From: Planctomycetaceae bacterium
GTDB taxonomy: Bacteria; Planctomycetota; Planctomycetia; Pirellulales; Thermoguttaceae
DNA: 5,346 bases
Assembly: GCA_031288765.1 (NCBI GenBank)
Contig: JAITQV010000158.1
Location: forward strand, 1 to 5,346
Direction of reading: 5' to 3'
Shown here piece by piece: positions 1 to 4,854 of the stretch. The first letter of the stretch is position 1; every line of letters starts with the position of its first letter. The notes below the pieces were generated by a model that worked only from the letters and a program-made list of their open reading frames with translations, did not search any database and had not been told where the DNA came from. A program made the translations under genes and the position numbers.

Positions 1-22
1 AAGCGACCATAATATTGTTGAC

Positions 23-220
23 GTACTCGATTATTTTTTTCACCCGAACAAAAAATTCGGGCTACTTATTTTTTAAAATATAATTTAGTCTCCTAAAATA
101 TTGACATTAAAAAATGTAAAATTATTTGATCAATTATTCTATATTTAAAAAATTATCGGTCAAGACACCCCTCCCAAAAAAATAATTTGTGAATCTTTTC
201 GCATTTTATTTTTTATTTTT
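23..220 (+). repeat. Dispersed AT-rich repeat, copy A
   Basis: This stretch matches 4638-4834 in the same orientation over about 200 bp, with scattered substitutions and a few one- to several-base indels; percent identity was not computed. Shared blocks include GTACTCGATTATTTTTTTC, the CCCGAA/TTCGGG hairpin, ATTATCGGTCAA and AAAAATAATTTGTGA. No reading frame is conserved between the copies, so the repeat is not coding. In both places it is followed by a family 1 two-hairpin repeat (339-394 here, 4877-4934 there), so the duplicated module is composite and about 300-370 bp long. The 22 bases to its left also resemble those left of copy B, so the true left edge may lie outside the window. Confidence 0.85.
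43..65 (-). repeat. GTAG-headed small hairpin inside copy A
   Basis: On the minus strand GTAG (65-62) is directly followed by a six-base-pair stem, CCCGAA pairing with TTCGGG (43-48 with 56-61) around a seven-base loop. Copy B has the same arrangement at 4658-4679 with a six-base loop, so the loop length varies while the stem is kept. A tetranucleotide GTAG just 5' of a hairpin is the layout of REP elements recognised by REP-associated tyrosine transposases; that connection is inferred. On the plus strand the stem is followed by a T-rich run, so a weak terminator is an alternative reading. Confidence 0.5.
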
Positions 221-229
221 ATTTAGATG

Positions 230-296
230 AATCTCCTACTGAGATTTATTGATTTGTCGTACTGATTTTCTATTGATAGAAATTTCCTACGGAAAT
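230..296. repeat. Cluster of three short hairpins
   Basis: Three small inverted repeats lie close together: AATCTC/GAGATT (230-235 with 241-246, loop ctact), TTTCTA/TAGAAA (267-272 with 277-282, loop ttga) and ATTTCC/GGAAAT (282-287 with 291-296, loop tac). The last two are enclosed by a seven-base arm pair, CTGATTT (262-268) and AAATCAG (293-299), which partly competes with them. The first and third have CTAC, the complement of GTAG, in or across the loop. No gene is visible here. Function is unknown; these may be degenerate relatives of the hairpin units at the right end of the window. Confidence 0.45.
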
Positions 297-338
297 CAGA
301 TTTATCACAACGTATTAATTCCGCTTGCGAATATTTTA

Positions 339-394
339 GCCCGTAGGGCGAGATGTGCATAACCGTAGGTGGAGCGAAGCGCAACCTACGGATC
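339..394 (+). repeat. Family 1 two-hairpin repeat, copy 1
   Basis: The unit is a small hairpin GCCC-gta-GGGC (339-349), a linker ending GATGTGCATAA, and a larger hairpin with arms CCGTAGGT (363-370) and ACCTACGG (384-391) capped by GCG-aag-CGC (374-382). Bases 352-394 are identical over 43 bases to 4892-4934. A third copy in opposite orientation occupies 493-550. In that copy the large arms become CCGGCGGT and ACCGCCGG, so two stem base pairs have changed together. It is GC-rich in an AT-rich context. No protein is implied: the short frames across it simply translate the repeat. Confidence 0.85.
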
Positions 395-413
395 AATAAC
401 CCCCAACACCCCA

Positions 414-474
414 AAGCCCTGCAAGGGCGAGATTATAATTGTGTTGACTGATAATCTCGCCCCGTGCGGGGCTT
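414..474. repeat. Nested palindrome between the inverted family 1 copies
   Basis: A central inverted repeat of 11 perfect pairs, GGCGAGATTAT (426-436) with ATAATCTCGCC (451-461), has a 14-base loop. Each arm runs into its own local hairpin: GCCCT-gca-AGGGC (416-428) on the left and GCCCC-gtgc-GGGGC (459-472) on the right, and the outer AAG and CTT also pair. The structure can therefore form one long imperfect stem or a three-armed fold. It lies midway between two oppositely oriented family 1 repeats, making 339-550 roughly symmetric as a whole. No ribosome-binding site or frame accompanies it. Role unknown; a bidirectional terminator is possible but no T tract follows either arm closely. Confidence 0.75.
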
Positions 475-492
475 CTATTTTTTTAGGGGCGT

Positions 493-583
493 GATCCGGC
501 GGTTGCGCTACGCTTCACCGCCGGTTATGCACATTACACCCCTTGCGGGGTTAAGATTCAGAGTTAATACTGAAAACAAATCA
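493..583 (-). repeat. Family 1 two-hairpin repeat, inverted copy 2
   Basis: Read on the minus strand this carries CCCC-gcaa-GGGG (550-539), the linker TGTAATGTGCATAA, and a large hairpin with arms CCGGCGGT and ACCGCCGG (497-526 overall) ending in ATC. It matches the copy at 4877-4934 with covarying stem changes. The similarity extends beyond the hairpins: TGATTTGTTTTCAGTATT, read from 583 to 566, is identical to 4848-4865. With 339-394 it forms an inverted pair separated by about 100 bp, resembling paired REP elements (REPINs or BIMEs) in layout. Confidence 0.8.
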
Positions 584-1030
584 TTGAATAGATACCTTCG
601 GAGAGCAAAATTTAGTTTTTATTCTGTCATTTACCAAACTAACGCAGGATAAACCTTATTTTCAACCTGATTACTCAAGGAAAACTCCAAAAATTGTTGC
701 CCAAAACAATCTTTTGAACAGAATAAACAAGATTTACAGGATTTATTTGGTTTTTATCCTGCTAATTCCGTAAATCCTATCAAAAAATTCCGGCGGAATA
801 TTGCGGAGAATCTTGTATTCAATACGGATGTTGTGGTACAATAGCCGCTCATTGATAAGGATTGGGTTTGGGTATCAGTTTCGTGTTTAATAAAAAATTT
901 CGCCACCAAACAGAAATACCCCGAAAATCCCTTGCCGCCTTGAACCGTAAACCGGTTAAACCGAAATAACCGTTTTACAAAATCAAAGAAATAGTAACAT
1001 TTCAAAAATATTAACAATTCAACACATTTC
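584..1030. other. Gene-free stretch upstream of the 705-residue gene
   Basis: No convincing reading frame was found on either strand. The stretch holds a short inverted repeat, AGGATTTA (738-745) with TAAATCCT (771-778), inside a segment reading like the common bacterial intergenic phrase aataaacaagatttacagg. Around 943-972 the pentamer AACCG occurs four times at 7- to 9-base spacing, and AACCGGTT (950-957) is a perfect palindrome. The leader and promoter of the downstream gene should lie here, but no promoter stands out. TTGTAT (813-818) with TACAAT (837-842) at 18-base spacing is a weak candidate about 200 bases upstream of the start. Confidence 0.5.
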
Positions 1031-1043
1031 AAAGGTTAAGTTT

Positions 1044-3161
1044 ATGTTGCACAATACCGTAATAAAATACGTTGTGATTTTCCACATTTTTTTGTTGCTG
1101 TTTTTCGGGCAAAACCGGCTTTTTGCGGCGAACTACGGTAAAATCTCTATTCAAGAGATTCCCATGACTTCCGATGCCGGTACGCCGACGAGTTACGGTT
1201 ATCTGGAATACCGTTTTCGTGTTACGAACAAGGACACGAAAGCTCATACGGTTGGTCTTGAAATACCGAAAACGAATTTTGTTCGCGGTCAAACGGAGTT
1301 GCGGCGGTCAGCCAACAGTATTACGGTTCCGCCGCAATCGACGGCGATTCTCCGTTTGCTTCAACCGCCGTTTCCGATGCACGGCGATGAAGCCCAAGTC
1401 ATTATTGACGGACGTTATCAACGCGATTCGACGCCGTTTCGGAGAATTGCCAATCATGGCGATTCTTATTATCCGCACGAAATCGCCAATATTCTTAGCA
1501 GTAATGAAGTGCCGGGTGATTTACGTAATTTGTTTCAGAGCGGAATTCCGCCGGAGAAAGTGAAAACTCCAGAGAGTGAAACGGAAAATTCCGAAAATAA
1601 GCCGGAAACTCCCGAAGGTGAAACGGAAAATTCCGAAAATAAACCGGAAACTCCTGAAAGTGAAACGAAAACTTCTGAAAGTAAACCGGAAACTCCCGAA
1701 GGTGAAACGAAAACTTCCGAAAGTAAACAGGAAACTCCCGAAGGTGAAACGGAAACTTCCGAAAATAAGCCGGAAACTCCTGAGAGTAAAACGGTTCCTG
1801 CAACAGTTACTCACGGATCAAGCGGAACAATAACTTCGGAACTTATGCCGTGGACGTCCAATATACCGGTAGAAGAATGGAGTGATTACTGGCTTGCCTA
1901 CACTCGGTTTGATGCGGTTATTTTGACCGGTTCCGAATGGAACGAAATTCAGGAACGGCACGCCGGAGTTTTTGATGCGTTAAAAAAATATACCGAAGCC
2001 GGCGGAATACTTGGTGTTGTCGGAACCGACGTGAAAATCCCTAAGGAATGGCTGCCTGCGGAAGATTCCGCACAAAACCCGATACAAAAATATCAGGCGG
2101 TTCTCGGACTGGTTTATGTCTTTGATAAAAATACGGATACGATAAAACCGGTCATTGAACCGTTTCGGGAAACCGTTTTGAAACAGGCAAAACTTTGGCG
2201 CAGTACAAGTACCGGAGGATATAATCGGAGTTCGTCGTCTTTGTCTGCGGTTCTTTCAAGCGAAACGGCGTTGCTTTCATCGCTTCCGGTGGTTGCCAAT
2301 TACGGTATCAATATAAAATTGATCATGATTTTGATTGTTGTTTTTGCAGCGTTAATTGCTCCGGTCAATATTTATATTTTGAGTTTGGTGAAACGGAGAA
2401 TTTGGTTGTTATGGACGGTTCCGCTGACTTCGCTGGTTGCCAGTGTTTTGGTATTGGGCGTCAGTTTTTTTCAGGAAGGTTTTTTGCGTCAGTCAAGTTC
2501 CGCAACGTACACGATTTTTGATCAACAACGAGAAGAAGCGGTTACGTTTGGTTTTGTCGGTTTTTATTCGACCTTAACACCGCGCGGCATCGTTTTCGCA
2601 CCGGAAACAGAAGCCACCGCTTGTCTGGAACGCGGTTACGGTAACGCAAAATCGTTGGAGATTTATCTTACGGCAGGCGGTAACCAATTTTTGGCACACG
2701 GTTGGATTAGTGCACGGATTCCTTCGTACTTTGTCGTGCGTAAAGCACAATCGCAACGGAAAGAACGTATCACTTTTGATTGGACAACCGGTTCGCCGAG
2801 TGCGACGAACGGGCTTGGTATGGATATTAAGGAGTTACATGTTTGTTCACCGGCGGGCGAATTATTCACCGCTCAAAACATTAAAGCCGGTGAGAAAGTT
2901 CCGTTAACTGTTTCGGTTTCAACGGAAACGATTGTTCTTTCGGCAACACTTTCAAAAGCCGCAGCGTTCAACGAATTACGACAGGCTTATGCGACTATTA
3001 TTCCAAACGGTTCGGCAACATTTCCAATTTTTTCGTCGAACCGTCTTCCTGCCGGTTCTTATCTTGTGGAGACGGACGTTTGGAATCCGTTTGTGGAAGA
3101 AGGTATTGACCGAACAACTCCATATCAAAATAAAACAATTATTTTCGGACTCTTCGAATAA
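1044..3161 (+). CDS. Secreted-N-terminus membrane protein with Pro/Glu/Thr repeat tract and amidotransferase-like domain
   Basis: The 705-residue protein begins at ATG 1044, with AAAGG eight bases upstream as a weak ribosome-binding site. Residues 1-29 are a signal peptide (hydrophobic VVIFHIFLLLFF, likely cleavage near LFA-A). Residues 30-135 look beta-rich, including YLEYRFRVTN and ITVPPQSTAILRL, typical of an Ig-like exported domain. Residues 173-250 are about six 14-residue repeats of the PETPEGETKTSESK type, probably an extended linker. Residues 275-330 resemble a class I glutamine-amidotransferase-like Rossmann fold: FDAVILTG, then YTEAGGILGVVG where the catalytic Cys loop would be. No Cys is present there, so it is probably non-enzymatic. 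Transmembrane helices lie at about 424-448 and 453-475, joined by KRR. APVNIYIL near the end of the first resembles the GPVNY-type motif of uncharacterised bacterial membrane proteins. Residues 480-705 form a predicted periplasmic beta-rich domain. I know similar layouts from Planctomycetota, of unknown function. It appears monocistronic. Confidence 0.9.
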   Translation: MLHNTVIKYVVIFHIFLLLFFGQNRLFAANYGKISIQEIPMTSDAGTPTSYGYLEYRFRVTNKDTKAHTVGLEIPKTNFVRGQTELRRSANSITVPPQSTAILRLLQPPFPMHGDEAQVIIDGRYQRDSTPFRRIANHGDSYYPHEIANILSSNEVPGDLRNLFQSGIPPEKVKTPESETENSENKPETPEGETENSENKPETPESETKTSESKPETPEGETKTSESKQETPEGETETSENKPETPESKTVPATVTHGSSGTITSELMPWTSNIPVEEWSDYWLAYTRFDAVILTGSEWNEIQERHAGVFDALKKYTEAGGILGVVGTDVKIPKEWLPAEDSAQNPIQKYQAVLGLVYVFDKNTDTIKPVIEPFRETVLKQAKLWRSTSTGGYNRSSSSLSAVLSSETALLSSLPVVANYGINIKLIMILIVVFAALIAPVNIYILSLVKRRIWLLWTVPLTSLVASVLVLGVSFFQEGFLRQSSSATYTIFDQQREEAVTFGFVGFYSTLTPRGIVFAPETEATACLERGYGNAKSLEIYLTAGGNQFLAHGWISARIPSYFVVRKAQSQRKERITFDWTTGSPSATNGLGMDIKELHVCSPAGELFTAQNIKAGEKVPLTVSVSTETIVLSATLSKAAAFNELRQAYATIIPNGSATFPIFSSNRLPAGSYLVETDVWNPFVEEGIDRTTPYQNKTIIFGLFE
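1560..1790 (+). repeat. In-frame 42-bp tandem repeat (14 residues, about 5.5 copies)
   Basis: Units begin at 1560, 1602, 1644, 1686, 1728 and 1770, the last partial. Adjacent copies are close: the 1686 and 1728 units agree at 38 of 42 positions by hand count. Differences mostly swap Gly/Ser, Glu/Lys and Asn/Ser. The tract encodes an acidic Pro/Thr/Glu/Ser linker between the N-terminal beta domain and the amidotransferase-like domain. Each 42-bp unit is itself two 21-bp halves that agree at about 16 of 21 positions. Because the unit is a multiple of three and lacks stops in several frames, overlapping frames stay open on both strands here; none of them is a gene. Confidence 0.9.
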
Positions 3162-3178
3162 TACCAACCTTTGTAGTC

Positions 3179-3257
3179 AATAGTGAATAGATAGTGGCGG
3201 ACGCAAGCGGAATTATCGCTGTAACATGTTTGATTCGCTTGCGAACTATTCACTATT
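3179..3257. repeat. Long imperfect inverted repeat just after the 705-residue gene
   Basis: Outer arms AATAGTGAATAG (3179-3190) and CTATTCACTATT (3246-3257) are perfectly complementary over 12 bases. Inside them, CGCAAGCG (3202-3209) pairs perfectly with CGCTTGCG (3236-3243), leaving an inner loop of 26 bases. The structure starts 18 bases after the TAA stop, where a transcript would end or be protected from exonucleases. No T tract follows, so a classical Rho-independent terminator is not clearly supported. Fourteen bases of the inner arm (3202-3215) recur as reverse complement at 316-329, so this is also a dispersed repeat piece. Confidence 0.6.
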
Positions 3258-3274
3258 AGTATCTATTCAGTCAG

Positions 3275-3330
3275 GTAGGCAACCGTAGATGAAAGCCTTT
3301 CGCCGAAAGGTCGCATTGGCGTTAGCCAAT
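3275..3330 (+). repeat. Family 2 GTAG-headed double hairpin, plus-oriented copy with disrupted arm
   Basis: The element starts GTAG (3275-3278) then GCAACC. It has a hairpin CCTTTC-gcc-GAAAGG (3296-3310), GC, and a second hairpin ATTGGC-gtta-GCCAAT (3315-3330). The layout matches the minus-oriented copies at 3399-3442 and 4986-5028, but the 5' arm of the first hairpin is interrupted by about 11 extra bases (3285-3295), which contain a second GTAG. The second hairpin has ATTGGC/GCCAAT where the others have GTCGGC/GCCGAC, which preserves pairing. The surroundings hold a further inverted repeat, AACGCC (3344-3349) with GGCGTT (3360-3365). Confidence 0.7.
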
Positions 3331-3398
3331 TGGGAATCAATTTAACGCCGATAATTGGGGGCGTTTTGGTTTTGGTTGCCGTGCGGAAACAGAAATTA

Positions 3399-3442
3399 GT
3401 CGGCTGACGCCGACGCAACCGCTACGGCGAGCGGTTGCCTAC
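3399..3442 (-). repeat. Family 2 GTAG-headed double hairpin, minus-oriented copy
   Basis: Read on the minus strand, GTAG (3442-3439) is followed without a gap by a perfect nine-pair stem, GCAACCGCT (3438-3430) with AGCGGTTGC (3423-3415) around a six-base loop. Directly after it comes a six-pair stem, GTCGGC with GCCGAC and a four-base loop (3414-3399). It faces the plus-oriented copy at 3275-3330. The ten outermost bases, GTAGGCAACC, are perfectly inverted at 3275-3284 and 3433-3442, so the pair forms a REPIN-like unit of 168 bp. The tetranucleotide-plus-hairpin design matches REP elements by structure only. Confidence 0.75.
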
Positions 3443-3572
3443 TCTGCAAAAAAATAAAACTTAATCTCGAATTTCTCGAAGGACGGTTATACTTACCAAT
3501 AGTTCGTGTTGAGCGAATTTAATCTATTTCATCTGATGATCAATGATCTATCTGCGGGATCCGTATGCGCAA
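3443..3572. other. Intergenic stretch without a recognised gene
   Basis: Both strands were read in all frames and no coding-like frame was found. The only local structure is a short TCGA-containing dyad around 3466-3480. Nothing here suggests a promoter for a downstream gene, since the next gene converges from the right. Confidence 0.4.
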
Positions 3573-3596
3573 AACAAAAATTTTGAACAATTTTGT
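3573..3596 (+). repeat. 24-bp direct repeat, copy left of the 264-residue gene
   Basis: These 24 bases match 4593-4616 at 23 of 24 positions in the same orientation (AACAAAAATTTT, then G or T, then AACAATTTTGT). The two copies bracket the 264-residue gene and are about 1.02 kb apart. The sequence is AT-rich and low in complexity, so chance or shared composition cannot be dismissed, but the uninterrupted match is longer than the surrounding A/T tracts explain. It could mark an old duplication or an insertion boundary. Confidence 0.55.
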
Positions 3597-3612
3597 CACT
3601 TTTGAATATTGT

Positions 3613-3637
3613 AGAAATGATAATTCGTTTCATTTCT
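3613..3637. repeat. Small hairpin downstream of the 264-residue gene
   Basis: AGAAATGA (3613-3620) and TCATTTCT (3630-3637) are perfectly complementary with a nine-base loop. It lies beyond the 3' end of the minus-strand gene, past the 3647-3693 inverted repeat, and may belong to the same transcript end. No other copy was found in the window. Confidence 0.4.
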
Positions 3638-3646
3638 GATAATATC

Positions 3647-3693
3647 GCCTAAAAATTGTCCTAAATTCTATTATCGTACTAGTAATTTTAGGC
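3647..3693 (-). terminator. Possible transcription end of the 264-residue gene
   Basis: GCCTAAAAATT (3647-3657) and AATTTTAGGC (3684-3693) are complementary over ten pairs with one extra A. They start 28 bases past the stop codon of the minus-strand gene. The loop is long (about 26 bases) and the stem AT-rich, with no clean T run after it. Position supports a transcript-end role more than the structure does. A simple AT-rich dyad without function is an equally fair reading. Confidence 0.3.
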
Positions 3694-3720
3694 TATTTCA
3701 AAGATGTTGAGCAAGCGCAT

Positions 3721-4515
3721 CTATTTCAATTTTTTTTGAAAATCGCAGTATTTATGTACACAAATAGTTCGTTCAGGATTGGGTTGTGCCAAAGAATATC
3801 TTACACTGATCACATCACAACCAATTAACCTTTGTAATTTTTCTATATTATTTTGTACTACAACCGCCGATATAGAACTTTCAATTATCCTCTGAACCGC
3901 AATCATGTATCTATGCCATAACCCAAAATTATCAAGAATACAAACGTACAAATGTTCATTGCCTGCGTATTTTACTTTTAAATGTGGCGTAAAGTTATAT
4001 CCTGAAACAGAAACAATTCGAATTTCCTGCCATAAAGATGATGTATAGCATATTTCCCCATTGAAAAACGAAATATCCTTTGTTACAACATTGAAAACAA
4101 ATCTTGGGTTTTTCCAAATATAAAAATCAAAACAATATAGAGCAAATATGATCAATGCAATTAACAGTAACACAAATGCGGTAACCAAAAGACCTTGAGA
4201 AATTATTTTTGCATCACTATTAGATTCTGGTTCAGGAATTATATTTTCAAATTCAGGCGTTATATTTTTGATTAAAAAAGTTTTAAGGAAAGTGTATGTA
4301 TCATGATGATAAAAAAGATATGATAGACATAAAATTGAAAATATAATGATACAAATAGGTATTACGATACATCCCCAACGCATTTTTTTTGTAGAGACGG
4401 AGACACAATCTCCACGTTTAGAGACTTCCCAGGGCACACCAGTATAAAAATACAACGGTTCAAGTGTAAAAGTCAAAAATTCCTGAGGCATATCTGGAAT
4501 ATTTTTATTCTGCAT
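3721..4515 (-). CDS. Two-helix membrane protein of unknown function
   Basis: The 264-residue protein starts at ATG (4515-4513) and ends at TAG (3723-3721). Upstream AGTTAG is at best a poor ribosome-binding site, but no better in-frame start exists. Membrane helices are predicted at about 48-69 and 107-129. Basic residues at 43-47 and 134-138 suggest that both ends are cytoplasmic, with a short extracytoplasmic loop (70-105) rich in acidic residues. Residues 137-210 alternate like beta strands (FVFNVV, ISFFNG, IRIVSV, HLKVKY, LYVCIL) followed by a helix. That pattern resembles bacterial PH-like membrane-associated domains, but this is only a guess from the pattern. The protein has ten cysteines and no recognised catalytic motif. 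Hand counts on three 60-base lines gave 28-35% G+C, against 35-58% on sampled lines of the 705-residue gene, so transfer or a different evolutionary history is possible. It stands alone, with its own candidate promoter. Confidence 0.75.
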   Translation of the reverse strand: MQNKNIPDMPQEFLTFTLEPLYFYTGVPWEVSKRGDCVSVSTKKMRWGCIVIPICIIIFSILCLSYLFYHHDTYTFLKTFLIKNITPEFENIIPEPESNSDAKIISQGLLVTAFVLLLIALIIFALYCFDFYIWKNPRFVFNVVTKDISFFNGEICYTSSLWQEIRIVSVSGYNFTPHLKVKYAGNEHLYVCILDNFGLWHRYMIAVQRIIESSISAVVVQNNIEKLQRLIGCDVISVRYSLAQPNPERTICVHKYCDFQKKLK

Positions 4516-4548
4516 CTAACTATAATTATTGTTGTTAAATAATATGTA

Positions 4549-4560
4549 TGAAACGTTTCA
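4549..4560. promoter_or_regulatory. LacI-family-like operator palindrome
   Basis: TGAAACGTTTCA is a perfect 12-base palindrome centred on CG, 34 bases upstream of the ATG of the 264-residue gene. GAAACGTTTC is the core pattern of many LacI/GalR-family operators. It lies just downstream of the proposed -10 box, a place where a bound repressor would block elongation or promoter escape. No LacI-type regulator is encoded in the window, so the assignment is by pattern and position only. Confidence 0.4.
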
Positions 4561-4581
4561 CTGATTATTTTGATAATTTTG

Positions 4582-4610
4582 TCTATAAAAGCAACAAAAA
4601 TTTTTAACAA
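4582..4610 (-). promoter_or_regulatory. Candidate sigma-70-type promoter of the 264-residue gene
   Basis: On the minus strand TTGTTA (4610-4605) and TATAGA (4587-4582) are separated by exactly 17 bases; each matches four of six consensus positions. Transcription would begin near 4575, giving a leader of about 60 bases that contains the TGAAACGTTTCA palindrome. The -35 box overlaps the 24-bp direct repeat at 4593-4616. In DNA this AT-rich such matches arise by chance, hence the low confidence. Confidence 0.35.
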
Positions 4611-4616
4611 TTTTGT
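4593..4616 (+). repeat. 24-bp direct repeat, copy upstream of the 264-residue gene
   Basis: This is the partner of 3573-3596 (23 of 24 identical). It lies just upstream of the minus-strand gene and overlaps its candidate -35 box. Copy B of the large dispersed repeat begins 22 bases further right. Confidence 0.55.
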
Positions 4617-4637
4617 AAAAAAGACAGATAAATTATG

Positions 4638-4834
4638 GTACTCGATTATTTTTTTCACCCGAACAAAAATTCGGGCTACTTATTTTTCAAAACGTAATTT
4701 AATCTCCTAAATATTGAATTTAAAATATGGAAAATTATTTAATCGGTTATTCTATATTTTAAAAATTATCGGTCAATATACCCCCCAGAAAAAATAATTT
4801 GTGAGTCTTTTCACATTTTATTTTTTGTTTTTAT
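4638..4834 (+). repeat. Dispersed AT-rich repeat, copy B
   Basis: This is the second copy of the repeat at 23-220, in the same orientation about 4.6 kb away. It contains the same GTAG-headed hairpin (CCCGAA 4658-4663, TTCGGG 4670-4675, CTAC 4676-4679), then the shared ATTATCGGTCAA and AAAAATAATTTGTGA blocks. After it, copies A and B differ for a stretch (221-338 versus 4835-4876) before both resume with a family 1 repeat. The two copies bracket both protein genes, so recombination between them could delete or circularise the interval. Confidence 0.85.
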
Positions 4835-4854
4835 TGTATCTATTTAGTGATTTG

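Noticed and set aside
43..77. Rho-independent terminator (CCCGAA/TTCGGG followed by a T-rich run)
   Set aside because: The stem is only six pairs, the T run is interrupted and displaced by CTACTTA, and the same sequence is part of a duplicated repeat with no gene ending before it in the window.
223..652. Short frames at 223-414 (-) and 464-652 (+)
   Set aside because: Both are translations of the family 1 hairpin repeat (RRLRFAPPTVMHISP and RRLRYASPPVMHITP). Their similarity comes from the repeat itself; no ribosome-binding site or protein-like composition outside it.
813..842. Promoter TTGTAT / TACAAT for the 705-residue gene
   Set aside because: Spacing of 18 is acceptable but the -35 match is weak, and the start codon lies about 200 bases away. 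In AT-rich DNA this is not enough to annotate.
754..1032. 92-residue minus-strand frame upstream of the large gene
   Set aside because: Composition is poor and it has no domain or clear ribosome-binding site. It spans the region where the leader and promoter of the opposite-strand gene should be.
1029..3183. Other frames overlapping the 705-residue gene, including long ones over 1495-1833 on both strands
   Set aside because: They are shadows of the coding frame. The 42-bp repeat has no stops in several frames, so repetitive FPVYFRKF-like or KVKRKLPK-like products appear without being genes.
4473..4658. 61-residue minus frame upstream of the 264-residue gene
   Set aside because: It overlaps the start of the real gene and copy B of the repeat. 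It is AT-driven (Ile/Lys/Phe/Tyr-rich) with no features of its own.
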